From contig JAESIW010000138.1 in the NCBI GenBank assembly GCA_016802295.1, positions 3,702,592 through 3,766,591 of the forward strand: a stretch of DNA of 64,000 bases, written 5' to 3'. The position numbers were made by a program, and so were the translations under genes. This document shows, one piece after another, positions 45,813 through 57,772 of this stretch. Position 1 is the stretch's first letter; each line of letters opens with the position of its first letter. The notes under the pieces are model-generated. The model made no database searches. It was not told the DNA's origin and saw only the letters and a list, made by a program, of their open reading frames with translations. The DNA is from Brachionus rotundiformis. Lineage: Eukaryota; Rotifera; Eurotatoria; Ploima; Brachionidae.

Positions 45813-48310
45813 ATTAAATTTCTTCGATTAAATTTCAATGCTTATTTAGCTTATACTTAAATTTGGTAATTTTACTTAAAAAAGGTAAAAAATTTCATAC
45901 AATTAAAAGTTTAGTCGATCCGAATTAGAGAACGTGTCATCCCATACGTTCTGAAGAAAAATGGGGACAAAACTCAAATGGAACATAATTAAAAATACAT
46001 TGTTACGAGCAAATTTTATTACCAGTTACGAAATTTTAAATATTAATTTAAAAAAAATAGTTATTTTAAATTGTTTTAAATTTTTTTTAGCAAAAAGCTG
46101 ACAAGATCTTAAAAGTTCCACAATTTATTTAATTTGACTTGATTGAACAGAATTAAATTGTTCAAGATAGGACATACATTTATGGGATATAATTGCACAT
46201 AATTGGACATAAAGATACTCAAATCTTTTAGTTTAAAGATGATATGATCTACCATGGCTGAATTATAAGACACTTACGGGTATTGATCAAAAAATAAGGG
46301 TCAAGGGCGATTGTGGACACAAAAAATAGAACTTGTCGAAACCAAATCCATTACTTTATAAAGTAATCATTTCTCTGTAAAAATTAAAAAAAAATTTGTA
46401 AATCGCATTTACTAAACCTAAGATATCCAAATTAATACAATATACTCTGAAAGCCAAAAAATTCTTTAGAGCTTTATATCTTCTTTATTATATTGGAAAC
46501 CTATATAATGTTATATATCGTCGATCTAAGAATTTTTAATTTTTTTTATCTCTACAAAATGATATATACAATTATCTGACATCTAACTTCATTGGTAACG
46601 CTTTTTTTACCAAGATTGCTAATATCGTCGGGTTGTAATTAATAATGTCACAGACACTGAGCAGAAAGTTTTATAGCAATGTTTCATATATGAATCTAAC
46701 ACTTATTGCATAATCTTTAAATTAAGATATTTACCAATTCAATTAATCGATTTCTAATTACAGATTAATGATGTTTGTCTAAACTTTTGTGAAAAAATTT
46801 TTGACTTACATTTTTATGGCTTTTATTTAATTTCAATTTTTCAGATAAGTTTAAAATCGAATTATCATATATTTTATATAAATTTGAAAAGCAGAGTTAG
46901 TTTAATTAAAAACTGATTTTTATTTTGTATATTTCTAAAACAAAACTAAATATTTTTTTGTCTTACTAATTAAACTTAATAAAAAAACTTGTGCGTCCAA
47001 ACTTTTGTGCAGTACTGTAGATATCTGGGAAAAAGTAATGTCGATATGTATTGAATGACGCACACCTTACTATTGAATTTTTTTATTCTACAATTTTTTT
47101 GATACAATTTAAGCATTGAATAAGAAATGGGATATAAAAAAAGTACATATACATATAATGAAATAGATTTAGGGAAATCGGTTCTGTAGAATTTCTGAAA
47201 TAGAAATAAGATGGGATATAATTTAGACGAGAAATAGTCGAGTATTTACTGTAGTTTTAACTGGAAAAAGTTAGCAGAACATGTGGTAAAATCTTAATCA
47301 ACCGCTAGCTTCAAAGCTGTATTTGATAAATTCAATGGAAAGTTCCTCATTGACTAATGATAGCGGTCGGTTCAGTTATTCTAGTCATGTCAAAGAAAGT
47401 ATTACTGTATTACTGAAGTTACCATTTAAATTTATTTGAAGCAAGATTGAAATTTTTACTGAAATATTCAAAAATTCAATAAAATTATACTTAATAAAAA
47501 TTTGAAATTTTAGTTTTTTAAATTTTTTCTTCGATGATTTTTTTAATCATTTTTGGATTAATTTTTTCTGTTTCTTTTGATATTTTAATTTGGAATTTTT
47601 GTAATTAATCAGCCGGGCTTTTGAGTGTTAATATCAAGAAAACCAGTCCCAATTGTTTCTTAATATTGAATTAGATAAACCTAGCTTAAATTTAAAAATA
47701 CAATTCGAGTTAATAACACTTATATTTAATTTAAAAATATATTTTTAATTTTATTAGAGAATTTTTAATTTTTTGATGAAAATCCAAGAAATTATAAATT
47801 CAATTGTAATTTGATTTCAATTGTCAATCAACAAAAATTAAAGCCTTTGTAAGTATAATATCTCTGCTTATTAGAAACTTAAAAATATTTCATTTAAACA
47901 AATATTAAAAATTTATTTGAAAAATTTGCTAATAAGTGAAAAAATAAAAATTATATTCATTTCAATTTTTATATTTTGACTCTTATTTATCAAATTTCTA
48001 AAGACAATATTTTGTCATTTTGCTTCATATAATTAATTATGTATTAGTTGGAAACATATGTCTAAATTAACCAATTAGATGAAACCAAGTTTTAATTTTT
48101 TGATTCTATGCAAAATAATTTATCTTAAATGCCTTAAAAAATTTAAATCTTTGGCTCAAAAAATCCTAAAATCTACCCAATTTTCCATAATCTAATAATT
48201 TTAAAATAATTTATGATAAAAAAAAGTATTTAAAGCTATTGGTATCAAGTTGCCTTTTATTGCAATAAGTTTTAGATATAAGAAAGCATTTTGGAAGATA
48301 TTGGAATAAA
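45813..48310. other. AT-rich spacer with transposon debris
   Basis: No gene recognised. Short hairpin AGAACGTG...ATACGTTCT at 45930-45953. Several scattered TGGGATATAA and GGACATAA motifs at 45960-46210 and 47120-47225 suggest old repeat sequence. A Tc1-like end is listed separately. GC rises slightly at 47280-47390 without an open frame. Confidence 0.45.
46770..47022. mobile_element. Possible Tc1/mariner terminal-repeat remnant
   Basis: At 46992-47020 the sequence GCGTCCAAACTTTTGTGCAGTACTG borders TA. Its complement, CAGTACTGCACAAAAGTTTGG, has the form of Tc1-type inverted-repeat ends. A similar internal copy, TGTCTAAACTTTTGTGA, occurs at 46775-46795 in the same orientation, as in IR/DR-type ends. 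No opposite terminus or transposase was found. Confidence 0.35.
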
Positions 48311-48694
48311 ATGTCTGGCGATAATTTTGATTTTTGCGAATATGTTTATAATCCATTGATGAGACAGTACCAGGCCATGATGCGGCTAATGCAAATGCTC
48401 AGAGATGGCAACTCACAATCAGATTGCAACGACATTCAGTGTTTTACCGACCCAAGTGATCCATCGAACCCAATGTCAAGTTTAAACAATGGCTCATCTA
48501 CATCTAGCTTTGCAGATTTCTTGCCGATGGTATTTATTTGGGCAATGTTCGTCTTCACACTTTATATGTTTAGACCAAGTAGCATGAGGAAATCAAAAAC
48601 TGTTGAGCCTAAAAAATCCAATGCTGCGAACCACAATGATCTTAATGGAAGATTCCGTCGCGATGACGATGATGATAATTCAACAGTATCATAG
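48311..48694 (+). CDS. SMIM14: Small integral membrane protein 14-like
   Basis: Single-exon 127-aa protein. FDFCEYVYNPLMRQYQAMMR, then LMQMLRDGNSQSDC and CF, match the Cys-containing N-terminus of SMIM14 (FDPCEC...MRRLINLLRQSQ.YC...EC). One membrane segment, about residues 68-88 (FADFLPMVFIWAMFVFTLYMF), is followed by RPSSMR, as LRPPNLR in vertebrates. The tail ends with a run of five Asp. The family is an ER membrane protein of unclear role. Longer than human (99 aa) because of a Ser/Asn-rich insert. Confidence 0.85.
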   Translation: MSGDNFDFCEYVYNPLMRQYQAMMRLMQMLRDGNSQSDCNDIQCFTDPSDPSNPMSSLNNGSSTSSFADFLPMVFIWAMFVFTLYMFRPSSMRKSKTVEPKKSNAANHNDLNGRFRRDDDDDNSTVS

Positions 48695-49868
48695 AATTAA
48701 GTGTGGAAAAGATAATTGCCGGTCTGATCATTCCTCTTTTGCGCCTAAAAGAAATGGACTATATATAAAAAATTTCTTTTTTTTTTGAAGGCTTTAATTT
48801 TAGTTATTTTATCTAACTATATTTTAAACCATTTATTAATTTGATTAAAAAACTGTATATTACTGATACTATTTTAATTATATTTTATTAGAGGGGTTTG
48901 AAGTTTTTGTTTTAAATTGATTTATTTAGTTAAATAAAAAATAGCATTGCAAACTTTTTACAAAATTTATATAATCACGATTTTAAATAGATAAATTTAA
49001 ATGGTTCATATTTTTTTAATGAGCCTAAAATAGCAAATATGGAATGACATATTTTGTGGCTAGTGGCAATAAGATCAAAAAGAATAATTCTTAACTTTTA
49101 ATTAAAATGATTTTAAATCTTAAACTTGGATTAAACATTACTAAGCTTTTTAAAACATGATGACTGACAGCAAATTCACCAAAAGTAATCTTTGTCCATT
49201 TTAATTGTAAAGATTTTATAATTAAAATTTGGTTATTAAATTAAAAAATTAATTCATGAAATCTGCCTTTAAAACTCAAAAATATTTTTTTTAAATAAGT
49301 AATAATTTTTTGGAAATTTTTTCATTTAATTAGAATGTAGAGCTACAAAATAAACTTGACACATTGTTTCTAATATTTTTGATTTCCATCCAACAAATGC
49401 CAAAGAAAACATAGCTAGAAAGTTGTATTGGAATTTTTTAGATTTTTAAGTCTCATAAATTTTATCCAAGTTGATTTTTTCTAATTTTATCAACTTTTAT
49501 TCTTAGGAATTTCGAACAATTCTATTTTGACGTATTACAAATCTTATCATAAAGATTTATTGCCAATTTATAAACGATATTAAAAAAATCTGAATTGATT
49601 TTAAGAAAGAAGTAAAGGTTCTAATAATTTAACATTGTTTTAAGCTAAATATTGAATTATTATTATCTTTTTTTGAAAATAACATATTTCTAATTGAAAA
49701 TAAGCATTCTACTCAATTCTAAAAGAAAAACTTAATAGTAAATAAATTTTATTCTTTTAAAAGTAACAATTAAAATAATATTCAAAAAAAAAATTTTGAA
49801 TATACCTTAAAAATTAATTTACAAAATTTTATCCTAATTAAGTAATAAAACATTGAGACATAGTAATT
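48695..49868. other. AT-rich spacer
   Basis: 1.2 kb convergent 3' spacer between SMIM14 and KANSL2; nothing recognised. Confidence 0.5.
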
Positions 49869-51696
49869 TTAGGTTTTTTCATTGTCTGATTCTTCATCCG
49901 ATTCAGTTGAAGAAGATGAAGAAGAAGAAGAAGAGCTAGATAAAACAGACATATTTGAATCTGAAGTGCTAGTCGAAGAGGAGGAATCAGTAGAGCTCGA
50001 AATTGTAGATTCAGTTGCTTGACTTAATTTGTTTACTTTACTGGCTAAATTTTCAGAATTACATTTTTCCGAAAAATTATCTTGTTTCCTTGTATCCGGT
50101 GAAACATTGATATCTAAGCTATCTTTTTCGTTACCTCTTTCATCAGTTTTTTTATTTTCCAAAAATTTTTTGTGTATATCCATTAAGTGATCAGGAATAC
50201 CAATATTTTCATTCATTGCTTCGCAATCGATCATATTTTTTTCAAAATTATGATGATCGTTTTCACCAACATTATCTTCGCATTTGTGGATAACATCTCT
50301 AATTAAAGGTATCTTGGGACCATAAATATCAACTCCAGGTATTAAGTTACAGCCGCAAAAGCCAAATTGATTTGAATCAAAAGCAATATCTTTTATCATT
50401 AAAAAATGATATTTTTTCTTAATAAAGGATGTTTAATTTCTTACGAAATTCACAAAATTTGCTTTGAGGAAGTGCAGTTTGATTACATGAAAAATTGTTT
50501 CCAATCAATGTAGATTTAAAGCTACAAATGTTATTTCGAATCGTAGATTTGTAGACTTCTGATATTTGATTACTTCTTGGGTTGTATTTTTCTTTTAAAT
50601 AAGCTTCCTTTTAAAAATAAATTTCAATTTAAAATAATTTAATTGCAAAATAGACAATTTTTGTCTTACAGTTGAATTTAAAGATCTGTAACCACTGTTA
50701 AATTTTAAAGTTGACTCTTTTCCACTGCTTTTTACCATGTCTAAGTATTTCTTTCGGTCTAATATTAATTTATCATTTAAAATTTTCAATTGACGTTTGT
50801 ACATTAATTTTAATTTGCTTAGTTTTAATTTATAAATTTTAATAATTTCATTTTTAGTATAAATTGTCTTTTTGCTTTAAATTAAATAATTAGCGAACTA
50901 TTTTTTAAAGTTAAATTTTATATAAGCAACCTAATATCAAGTCCATGTGGTTCTTGACTATTTAATTTTGATTTTGGTTCGTCTGATTCATTATTTATTA
51001 GTTTATCTTTTGTAAATATTAAAGTTTTGTTTTTTTTAAGTTTAAAAATAAATTACCTGTATGCTCTTTAATAATTTGTAGCATTAATTTATCCGAACTG
51101 TCGTTTGAAAATTGCATCAATTCAGGCTCTGAATCTATATCTATTAAATTATCTATGATATCCTCTTCATCTGATTCATCATTATTCTTTTTATTCAAAA
51201 TATGCTGTATTTCATTAAATGTTTGATCATTATCTTTCCAGTATATCATTTTATTATCATTATCGTTTTCATCTTGTTTACATTTTTTTAAAGCATTATG
51301 AGTAAAACAATATCTTTAAAAAAAGAGTCAGTGAAATAAAAAAATATAATTTAATAAATTTTATTATCAGTACTGGTTTTGTTCATTGTTGTCACTTTTT
51401 AGAGCCAGTTGGTTACATTTTTTTGAATTATTCTTCCATTTACAAACCGTATATTTTTGGCATGTACTTTTAACAAACAAGTCCACATGTTGATAACAAA
51501 AATCATAATTTTTTATACTTAATAACAAATATTATTAAACTTTTAAAAATCCATTAATTTATTTTTAAATTAAATTATTAAATTAAAAATATTTATTCAT
51601 AAACTTTGCTTATGATTACCTTTTTAATTTACAATCATGAAATAGACAAACATTAATTTGATCTTTCGAGGTTAATGAATTGTTTTTCATCATCAT
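49869..51696 (-). CDS. KANSL2: KAT8 regulatory NSL complex subunit 2-like protein
   Basis: Subunit of the NSL complex that carries the MOF/KAT8 acetyltransferase for H4 acetylation at promoters; the Cys/His modules are shared with INO80D. Seven exons: 51620-51696, 51374-51517, 51057-51313, 50931-51006, 50670-50874, 50445-50607, 49869-50389; 455 aa (human 492). First Cys/His module: NVCLFHDCKLKS..YDFCYQH, then CQKYTVCKWKNNSKKCNQLA and YCFTHNALKKC. Acidic linker. TIYTKNEIIKIYKLKLSKLK and on to RKKYLDM follows the human VYTAEEVALIMREKL helix. Second module: NICSFKS...FSCNQTALPQSKFCEFH, where the final His is made across a splice, then FGFCGC. Tail of about 100 residues, Ser-rich with an acidic end. 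A putative start at 50399 inside exon 7 is wrong; the splice gives the His. Confidence 0.85.
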
Positions 51697-52402
51697 CTTT
51701 ATTTGATAATCAATAAAACTTGATTTAAAGTTAAAATCTTCAAATATTTCTAATATTCGAAAATATCAGTTTAATGTTGTGATCATAAATTAATTAAATG
51801 GTATTACTATATCAATGTGTTTAACTTTCAATTTTTTAAATATTGTTAAAATAATTGTCTTAGTATAATTTTTAAATTGGATTTTAAACTATAATTTGAA
51901 AATTGTAAAAAATTGATAACATAATAATTATGGTATTTTATATCAATTAAATTTTCTTATCGAACTGAACATATTGGCATTGCTAACTGACCGTCACATC
52001 ACAAAAAATACAAAAATTAAATTTATAACACTTGTTTGGTAATTATAATCAAAAAGACTTATAATTATAAATCATTAATGCAAATACTGATTAATTTATT
52101 TCCACTCTTTATTAATGTCAAAAAAGAAGGTTAAGAATTTTATTTGTTTATTGGAATATTTTTAAAACTTAGATAAAATTCATAGTGAGAATTAATCATT
52201 TGTTTTCTTGTTAGTCTTATTAACTTTTAATAAAATATGAATTGATGATCAAGGAAATAATTTATTTAAATATAAAATTTTTTATGCTTAAAAAATTATT
52301 TAAATCGAAATAAATCGATAAAATTTAGGCAAAAATGCATACAAGTTTTTATTAAAATATCAAATATACCAGTTGGTACTATACTGCTTAGGATTAATAA
52401 TA
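51697..52402. promoter_or_regulatory. Divergent spacer, probable bidirectional promoter
   Basis: 706 bp between KANSL2 (minus) and the folate-receptor-like gene (plus). AT-rich, with one less AT-rich patch at 51960-52005. No defined motif. Confidence 0.35.
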
Positions 52403-53150
52403 ATGACCATAAGGGACAATTTTAATTTTATTTATTTAGTTAAATTCCTAATTCTAATTTATGTAAAAAAATCACTATCAACAAAAAATGATTTGGATGA
52501 TGATGTAATATCTCAAACAGATTATCTCCTCACAATATATTCCTCAACCAGCAGAAAGCCTTGTCTCTATTTCTGTAATTTTAATTTATCTTAAAAATAT
52601 AAATTAAATGAATTAAATTTATCTTATTCAAGCAGAAAATCGATTTTCACAACCTGAGTCAAGTTTAATCAACTGTACATGGTATAAAAGTAATGCATGT
52701 TGTAAGCGAACTGAAGTGGCGTCGGTTTTTGAAAACATGTTCACTTTAAACCAGGCATCTGAAGGTTGTATGAACATGATGAACTACATGATGTGCTTTT
52801 TTTGCAGTCCGAATCAGTACATCTGGTACAGAGAGTAAGTTTTTACCAAGAAACAATTTTTGACTTTAATTATCAAATATAAATCTCAAAATTTCAGAAT
52901 GCAAGTTTCTGTATGCTTAAGATTTTGTGACGAATTGGTCGAAAAGTGCAGAAAAGCAGAGTATAAAGGAAAAACTATTGGTGAAATATACAAAGATGGA
53001 GCGTCGTTTTGTGGAGCCCAAGACTTCAAAGTTATCAATTCGAACAGCCAGTGTTTTGATTTTGACTCAAGTCCATTTAATTTTTCCAATCATCTATGGC
53101 CAAATTTCTTTCTAATTTTGTGGATAAGTCATTTATCTATTGTTATCTAA
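52403..53150 (+). CDS. Cysteine-rich secreted or GPI-anchored protein, folate-receptor/HHIP-like
   Basis: Three exons, 52403-52574, 52633-52834, 52898-53150; 208 aa. The first exon encodes an uncleaved-looking or signal-like hydrophobic segment (FNFIYLVKFLILIYV). The Cys pattern is KPCLYF, INCTWYKSNACCKRTEV, GCMNMMNYMMCFFCSPNQY, VCLRFCDELVEKCR, SFCGAQ and QCF. W..NACC, C.PN and C..FCD..Y/V..C follow the order of the folate-receptor/HHIP Cys-rich domain. The last 20 residues are hydrophobic (FFLILWISHLSIVI) without a basic tail, as in GPI-attachment signals. Ligand unknown; folate binding is not claimed. The first splice (TTC T|CA) restores the reading through the Cys-rich part. Confidence 0.65.
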
Positions 53151-53366
53151 GACCATTTTATCTTCCATAATAAATTTTCCTTTTCTATTATGTGCGCTTT
53201 TTGTTTCCATTTCAACAAAATAGATTTTTTTTAAAGATTTTCTCTTACAGATAAAATTAAATTAAATTTCTGTATCTTAGGATAATCGAATTTTATAATA
53301 AAATTTAAAAAAAAGGCTAAATTTTTTTACTTTCTTAAAAATAACAAACTTTTCCTAATTGGGACA

Positions 53367-54645
53367 ATGTTGACAAAATCTAGCTCGACAAGTTATCTGA
53401 AAACAGTTGAAATTAGGGATAAAGATATTACAGATTCGTCCAATCGATATCCAAACATCGATTCATTGCGTTTATTTGTGACCAGAATACCAAACTTTAT
53501 GAATGAAAACGATATAAGGAAAACTTTGGAGAAATTTGGTGACATATATGAACTTAATTTACTAAGAGATAGAAAAACAAGCGAAAGTAAAGGATGTTGT
53601 TTTGTAACATATTTTACTCGTCAAGCTGCTCTTGAGGCCCAAAGACATCTTAATAAATCCAAAAATTTTCCAAACAACACTCGTCCAATGGTGGTAAAGA
53701 TAGTTGATTTTGACACCAATGAAAGAAAATTGTTTGTTGGTATGCTTTCAAGAAAACTTAATGAAGAGCATTTAAGACAGATTTTCTCTTCTTATGGGAT
53801 TATAGAAGACTGCATTGTACTAAGAGACTCATGTGGTATAAGCAAAGGATGTGCTTTTATTACTTACAAGGAAAAACAATCAGCCATTAATGCAATCAAA
53901 TATATGCATAGATCCCAGATAATGGAAAATTGTTCGGCACCTATCAATGTTCGTTTTGCTGATACGCATTTTACAAAAAAAGCTAAAAGAATAGTCAGTC
54001 AGCAAAGCATTGGTTTAAGTGTACCATTTAATAATTGTCAAAAAAATACCAATGATTTAATTTTATTTCAGCAATTGATAAAAAACAAGGATAACCAAGA
54101 TGACAAAAGGACTCCATTTGAAGGTAATCATATGGTATATCCTTCAGCTTTTGGTGACAACAATTTCCACAGGCAAAATTTTAACCAAAAATCCAATCCT
54201 TTTTCGAATTCGTCAATTGATTCAGAGCATTTTGTTTCAAAAAATTCATTTTTTTCAAATGAAATTTGGCGTTCCTTGGCCCCGTTTAATTATAACATCA
54301 AACAAATAAAAGGTCCTACTAACTCAAATTTATTTATTTATCATCTGCCCGTAAGAAAATACTCTTTAAAAAGATAATTTTTGTTTAAATAGTTTTTTTT
54401 TTTTATTTAAGATTGAATTTAATGATTTAGATTTGGCTCAATTGTTTTCAATTTTTGGTTTAGTGATATCAGCCAAAGTTTTCATAGATAAAAATACAAA
54501 TATGAGCAAATGTTTTGGCTTTGTTAGCTACAGCAATGAACATTCAGCCAAAAATGCCATAAATTCAATGAATGGTTTCTGTATTGGAAACAAAAGACTT
54601 AAGGTTCAATTAAAAAAAGATAAATACGAAGAAATTTTATTTTAA
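53367..54645 (+). CDS. CELF: CELF/Bruno-like RNA-binding protein, three RRMs
   Basis: Two exons, 53367-54350 and 54412-54645, 405 aa. CELF proteins bind GU-rich elements and control splicing, translation and mRNA decay. RRM1 about residues 35-112 (RLFVTRIPNFMNENDIRKTL, RNP1 KGCCFVTY). RRM2 about 117-200 (KLFVGMLSRKLNEEHLRQIF, RNP1 KGCAFITY). A divergent linker of about 110 residues follows, then RRM3 (NLFIYHLPIEFNDLDLAQLF, RNP1 KCFGFVSY). LFIYHLP is diagnostic of CELF RRM3 and is split by the intron at LP|IEF. The linker is shorter than in vertebrate CELF1/2 (about 485 aa in total). Between this gene and the next there are only 40 bp, tail to tail. Confidence 0.92.
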
Positions 54646-54685
54646 AAAATTTTTTGTTCAAAATTGTTAATTTTTATAAATATAC

Positions 54686-55033
54686 TTATTCATAGGCAAG
54701 AATTTTTTTAACTTGATTCGAATTCATTAAATTAGGATTTCTTACAGGTTTTGCCACTTTATCAAGTGATTCTTTTGGGGTAAATCGGTTTTTATCAGTG
54801 AACTCGAAGCGTAAAGTTTGGTCCAAGTGATGGGATGTCGGAAAATATGTGTTCCTGTGTAGACCATAAATCCCAGGGTATTCCAGATTGATGTTTTTCT
54901 CAAGCTTGTCAATTTCAGCCTGGGATTTGAGAATTTTTTGTGCTTTGTCACAAGCTGCAATGTGGGCTCTCAATGCGTGACCATACTCAAAACTTTTCAT
55001 ACAATCCGGGCTGCCAATACATTTATACCTCAT
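54686..55033 (-). CDS. Small C2HC zinc-finger protein, unrecognised
   Basis: Single exon, 115 aa. Residues 1-28, MRYKCIGSPDCMKSFEYGHA and LRAHIAAC, fit a classical finger with C-x5-C, Phe, Leu and H-x3-C. The rest is basic and helical (AQKILKSQAEIDKLEKNINL), then a Tyr/His-rich part (YPGIYGLHRNTYFPTSHH). No family recognised. It overlaps nothing and lies 40 bp from the CELF stop, convergent. Codon balance and length support a real gene. Confidence 0.65.
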   Translation of the reverse strand: MRYKCIGSPDCMKSFEYGHALRAHIAACDKAQKILKSQAEIDKLEKNINLEYPGIYGLHRNTYFPTSHHLDQTLRFEFTDKNRFTPKESLDKVAKPVRNPNLMNSNQVKKILAYE

Positions 55034-55523
55034 TTTTAATTTCAGAGGGACTTGTCGTTTTTATTCTTTCTTAAGAATGTAAACTTAAATCAAACTACTT
55101 GGCTGTTGCTATAAGAAATCATTCTTTTGTTGTTCATTTCTTATTTATAAACGAAAAATAAATAATGTGTAGATTTTTAAACCAGAATAAAAGGTAATTA
55201 TTTATTAAGTAAAATGTTAGATTTATAAGAGCTAGAAATGTAAATTGCCTACTTTGAAAATTAAATATCGACTTGAGGAACTTGATATTAAAAAACGTAT
55301 CCATAGAGATTGAGGGTTTGAGACTGATAGAATTATCAATGGAAATATAACAAAAAACTAATCAGGTTTGAACACAAAATTCTCTATCATGACCATATAC
55401 AAGTTAATGATTTGTTTCTTTTAATTTTAACCATCACGCAAAATTCTAAGATGTTGAAATTTAACATTGCTTATAAAAAGTTAAAATAGCTTTAAGGAAA
55501 TAAAATTTTTCATAAAATTTCTG
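55034..55523. other. AT-rich spacer, divergent
   Basis: 490 bp between two genes reading apart; probable promoters for both. No motif singled out. Confidence 0.4.
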
Positions 55524-57069
55524 ATGAAAATTTTTTTGTTCATTTGTTTTTTAATCAATTCAGGTTATAGTTTTACTATAGCCGAATTGGATTCAAATTT
55601 GATTCTTGGACAGTTTAAAAAAAGTCCTACTGGTTTCAAGACCATAAATATAGATCCGAAAGTTTTTGTTCCAAGTGTGAAAGAAGACATAATAATAGTC
55701 ATAAAATCATTTTTTGATGAGCAATGTGCCATTGAATGCTTGAAGAACATTTTATGCATTGGCTATCTGTTCGATGAAGCCAAACAATCATGCATGGTTT
55801 ATTTAAGACCTAATTTTAGAAGACAAAACAATGTTATAAATAATCAAAAGTTGAAAGAAAATTTGGGATGCGATCTTCAGCGATGTTCGCAGGGTCTGTA
55901 TTGTTCGACAAGTCCAAGTGGTAGCACGGAGGGAGTTTGTTTGTGCGATTCTGTCATATATACTGGTCAGAATTGTTCAATTAAAAATTCCTATCAGCTC
56001 TCAGAGTGGTCGAAATGGACCGATTGCTCTGCAGAATGTGGAAATGGTATTAAAATTTGAAAAAACTCCTACTGAGATAATTATTTTTCTTTAGGATTTA
56101 TTAATAGGAAAAAAGTATGCTCCAAAAATTTGGAAATTTTGCCAAATAGCTTAAATTGGCTTTGTAATGAGAATGGCTCTCAAGTGAGTAAATTTGAGAT
56201 TGAAAAATGCAAATCAAAAAGTTGCATGACATATTCGGAATGGTCAGATTGGAGCACATGTTCGAAAATTTGTGGTGGTACCAAGTATAGAGACAGATCA
56301 TGTTTACTTGATGCTCAAAATAAACTATGTGATAAAAAATATCTAAAAGAAATTCAATATTGTTCATTAGATGATTGTGCAATGACAATAATTAGTAATT
56401 TTTTTATTATATCCATAAGATAGAAGAAAATAAACTACTATTTTATAACTAAGAGCTTGCGAATACTGATTTGAATCCTGGTAATATAACTAAAAAGGGA
56501 TATTTAAAGCTTTTTAATCCAACAACTCGTTTGGAAAAGCGAATATTTTCTTATACAAATGACTTGGCAGAAGTTGCAAAGATTGGCCAAGTAGCTTGTT
56601 TAGAATTTGGTTTTACAAAAAGCATTTACACTGATCCTATCAAAGTCAATACTAATTTGAAATCTACCTTTGGTAAAGATAAGGATTACCTTAAATTTGT
56701 AAACGAACAAAGTATAAGTGGTATAAAATGTAGTGGAAATGAGGCCAGCATTAAAGAGTGCTCATATGGTCCAGATGCGGGCCTAGATACTGTTCTATAT
56801 GAATTAGAAGTTGAATGTTTATGTAGGATTTTATAATTTAAAATAAGATAGTTTTTTATTAAAAATTTATTTAAGTTGATGGATACTTTTCTGTTTGGTC
56901 AGCTTGGCCACCATGTAGTGTTACATGTGGTGCTGGAGCTAGAGCACGCACTCGTGTTTGCAATGACCCACCGCCAAGTGTTTCGGAGACAAACAGAGGC
57001 AATGGCGCCAATTGTATTGGTAAATCGATGCATTTGGAAAATTGTGTCATGCCAAGATGCAAAAGTTAG
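55524..57069 (+). CDS. Extracellular mosaic protein: PAN-like, TSP1, TSP1, SRCR, TSP1
   Basis: Four exons, 55524-56046, 56095-56394, 56454-56822, 56876-57069; 461 aa. Signal peptide 1-16 (MKIFLFICFLINSGYS). Residues about 60-95 (CAIECLKNILCIGYLFDEAK then SCMVY) fit a PAN/apple-type fold. An EGF-like Cys cluster (CDLQRCSQGLYCST, VCLC) follows. TSP1 repeats at SEWSKWTDCSAECGNG and SEWSDWSTCSKICGGT. An SRCR-like domain has VACLEFGFTKS, IKCSGNEASIKECSYG and VEC. A last TSP1 is SVWSAWPPCSVTCGAGAR, ending CVMPRCKS. Tryptophan pairs are C-mannosylation sites in this family. Exon 4 is far richer in GC than exons 1-3. Secreted, since no membrane segment follows. The exon 2-3 join (ATT A|AG) is the least certain. 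Confidence 0.75.
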
Positions 57070-57772
57070 ACTCATACAATAAATTCCAATCATTTAATTG
57101 CATGATCCTTAATCCCGGTTTTTTTAGCACATTCAAATAAAGTTTTTGCACCTAATAGACTGCACTAAGTTAATTTATTTATTAAAAAAAAGAACAAAGG
57201 TAATTTATTTTAATAATAAAACCAATTTTTTAAATTTTAATTATGAATTGTTTTATTGAGAATTCTTAAAGAAACAACAATAAGACACTTATTACCTCTA
57301 AGTTGTAAATGTACCAAAAAAGATGTGACTCTTTAATCTAAGCTTAAAGGATACTAAAATGGTAAGCGATAGCATCTGACACATTTTTTAAACAAAAAAA
57401 ACAAAAAAATTATTAATATTTAACATTATTCTTTTTTAAAAAAGTTCATCAAAAAGCGCTGTTTTCATCTAAAAGCTAATAGTTGTTATTTCTTTTTTTT
57501 CTTCATTTCTTGCTTGAGCTCAATACACGAAGCAATGCACAAAAACGATTTCTCTAAACTGCTAGATCTAAAAATAAAGAATTTAGCTTATGTTGGATAT
57601 AAGTTTTAACTCTTGTTTCTAAATCGTTTCAATCATTTATATAGCTATGTGATCAAGGCTTTCAAATAAATTTAAAAATGAGAATCTTAAGTTAAAATTC
57701 ATCAAATTCTAGAATTATTACTATGCTAGTTTTAATTTGAATTCATTTAGAAGCTAGTTGAATTAATATTTA
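57070..57772. other. Spacer with one orphan coding-like exon
   Basis: Convergent 3' region of the TSP1 gene and the DIPK2-like gene. At 57486-57567 (minus), after a TTTATTTTTAG acceptor, a frame reads SSSLEKSFLCIASCIELKQE, then M and five or more Lys to a stop, with a C-x3-C pair. It looks coding, but no partner exon joins in phase, so it is left unassigned. The rest is AT-rich. Confidence 0.4.
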
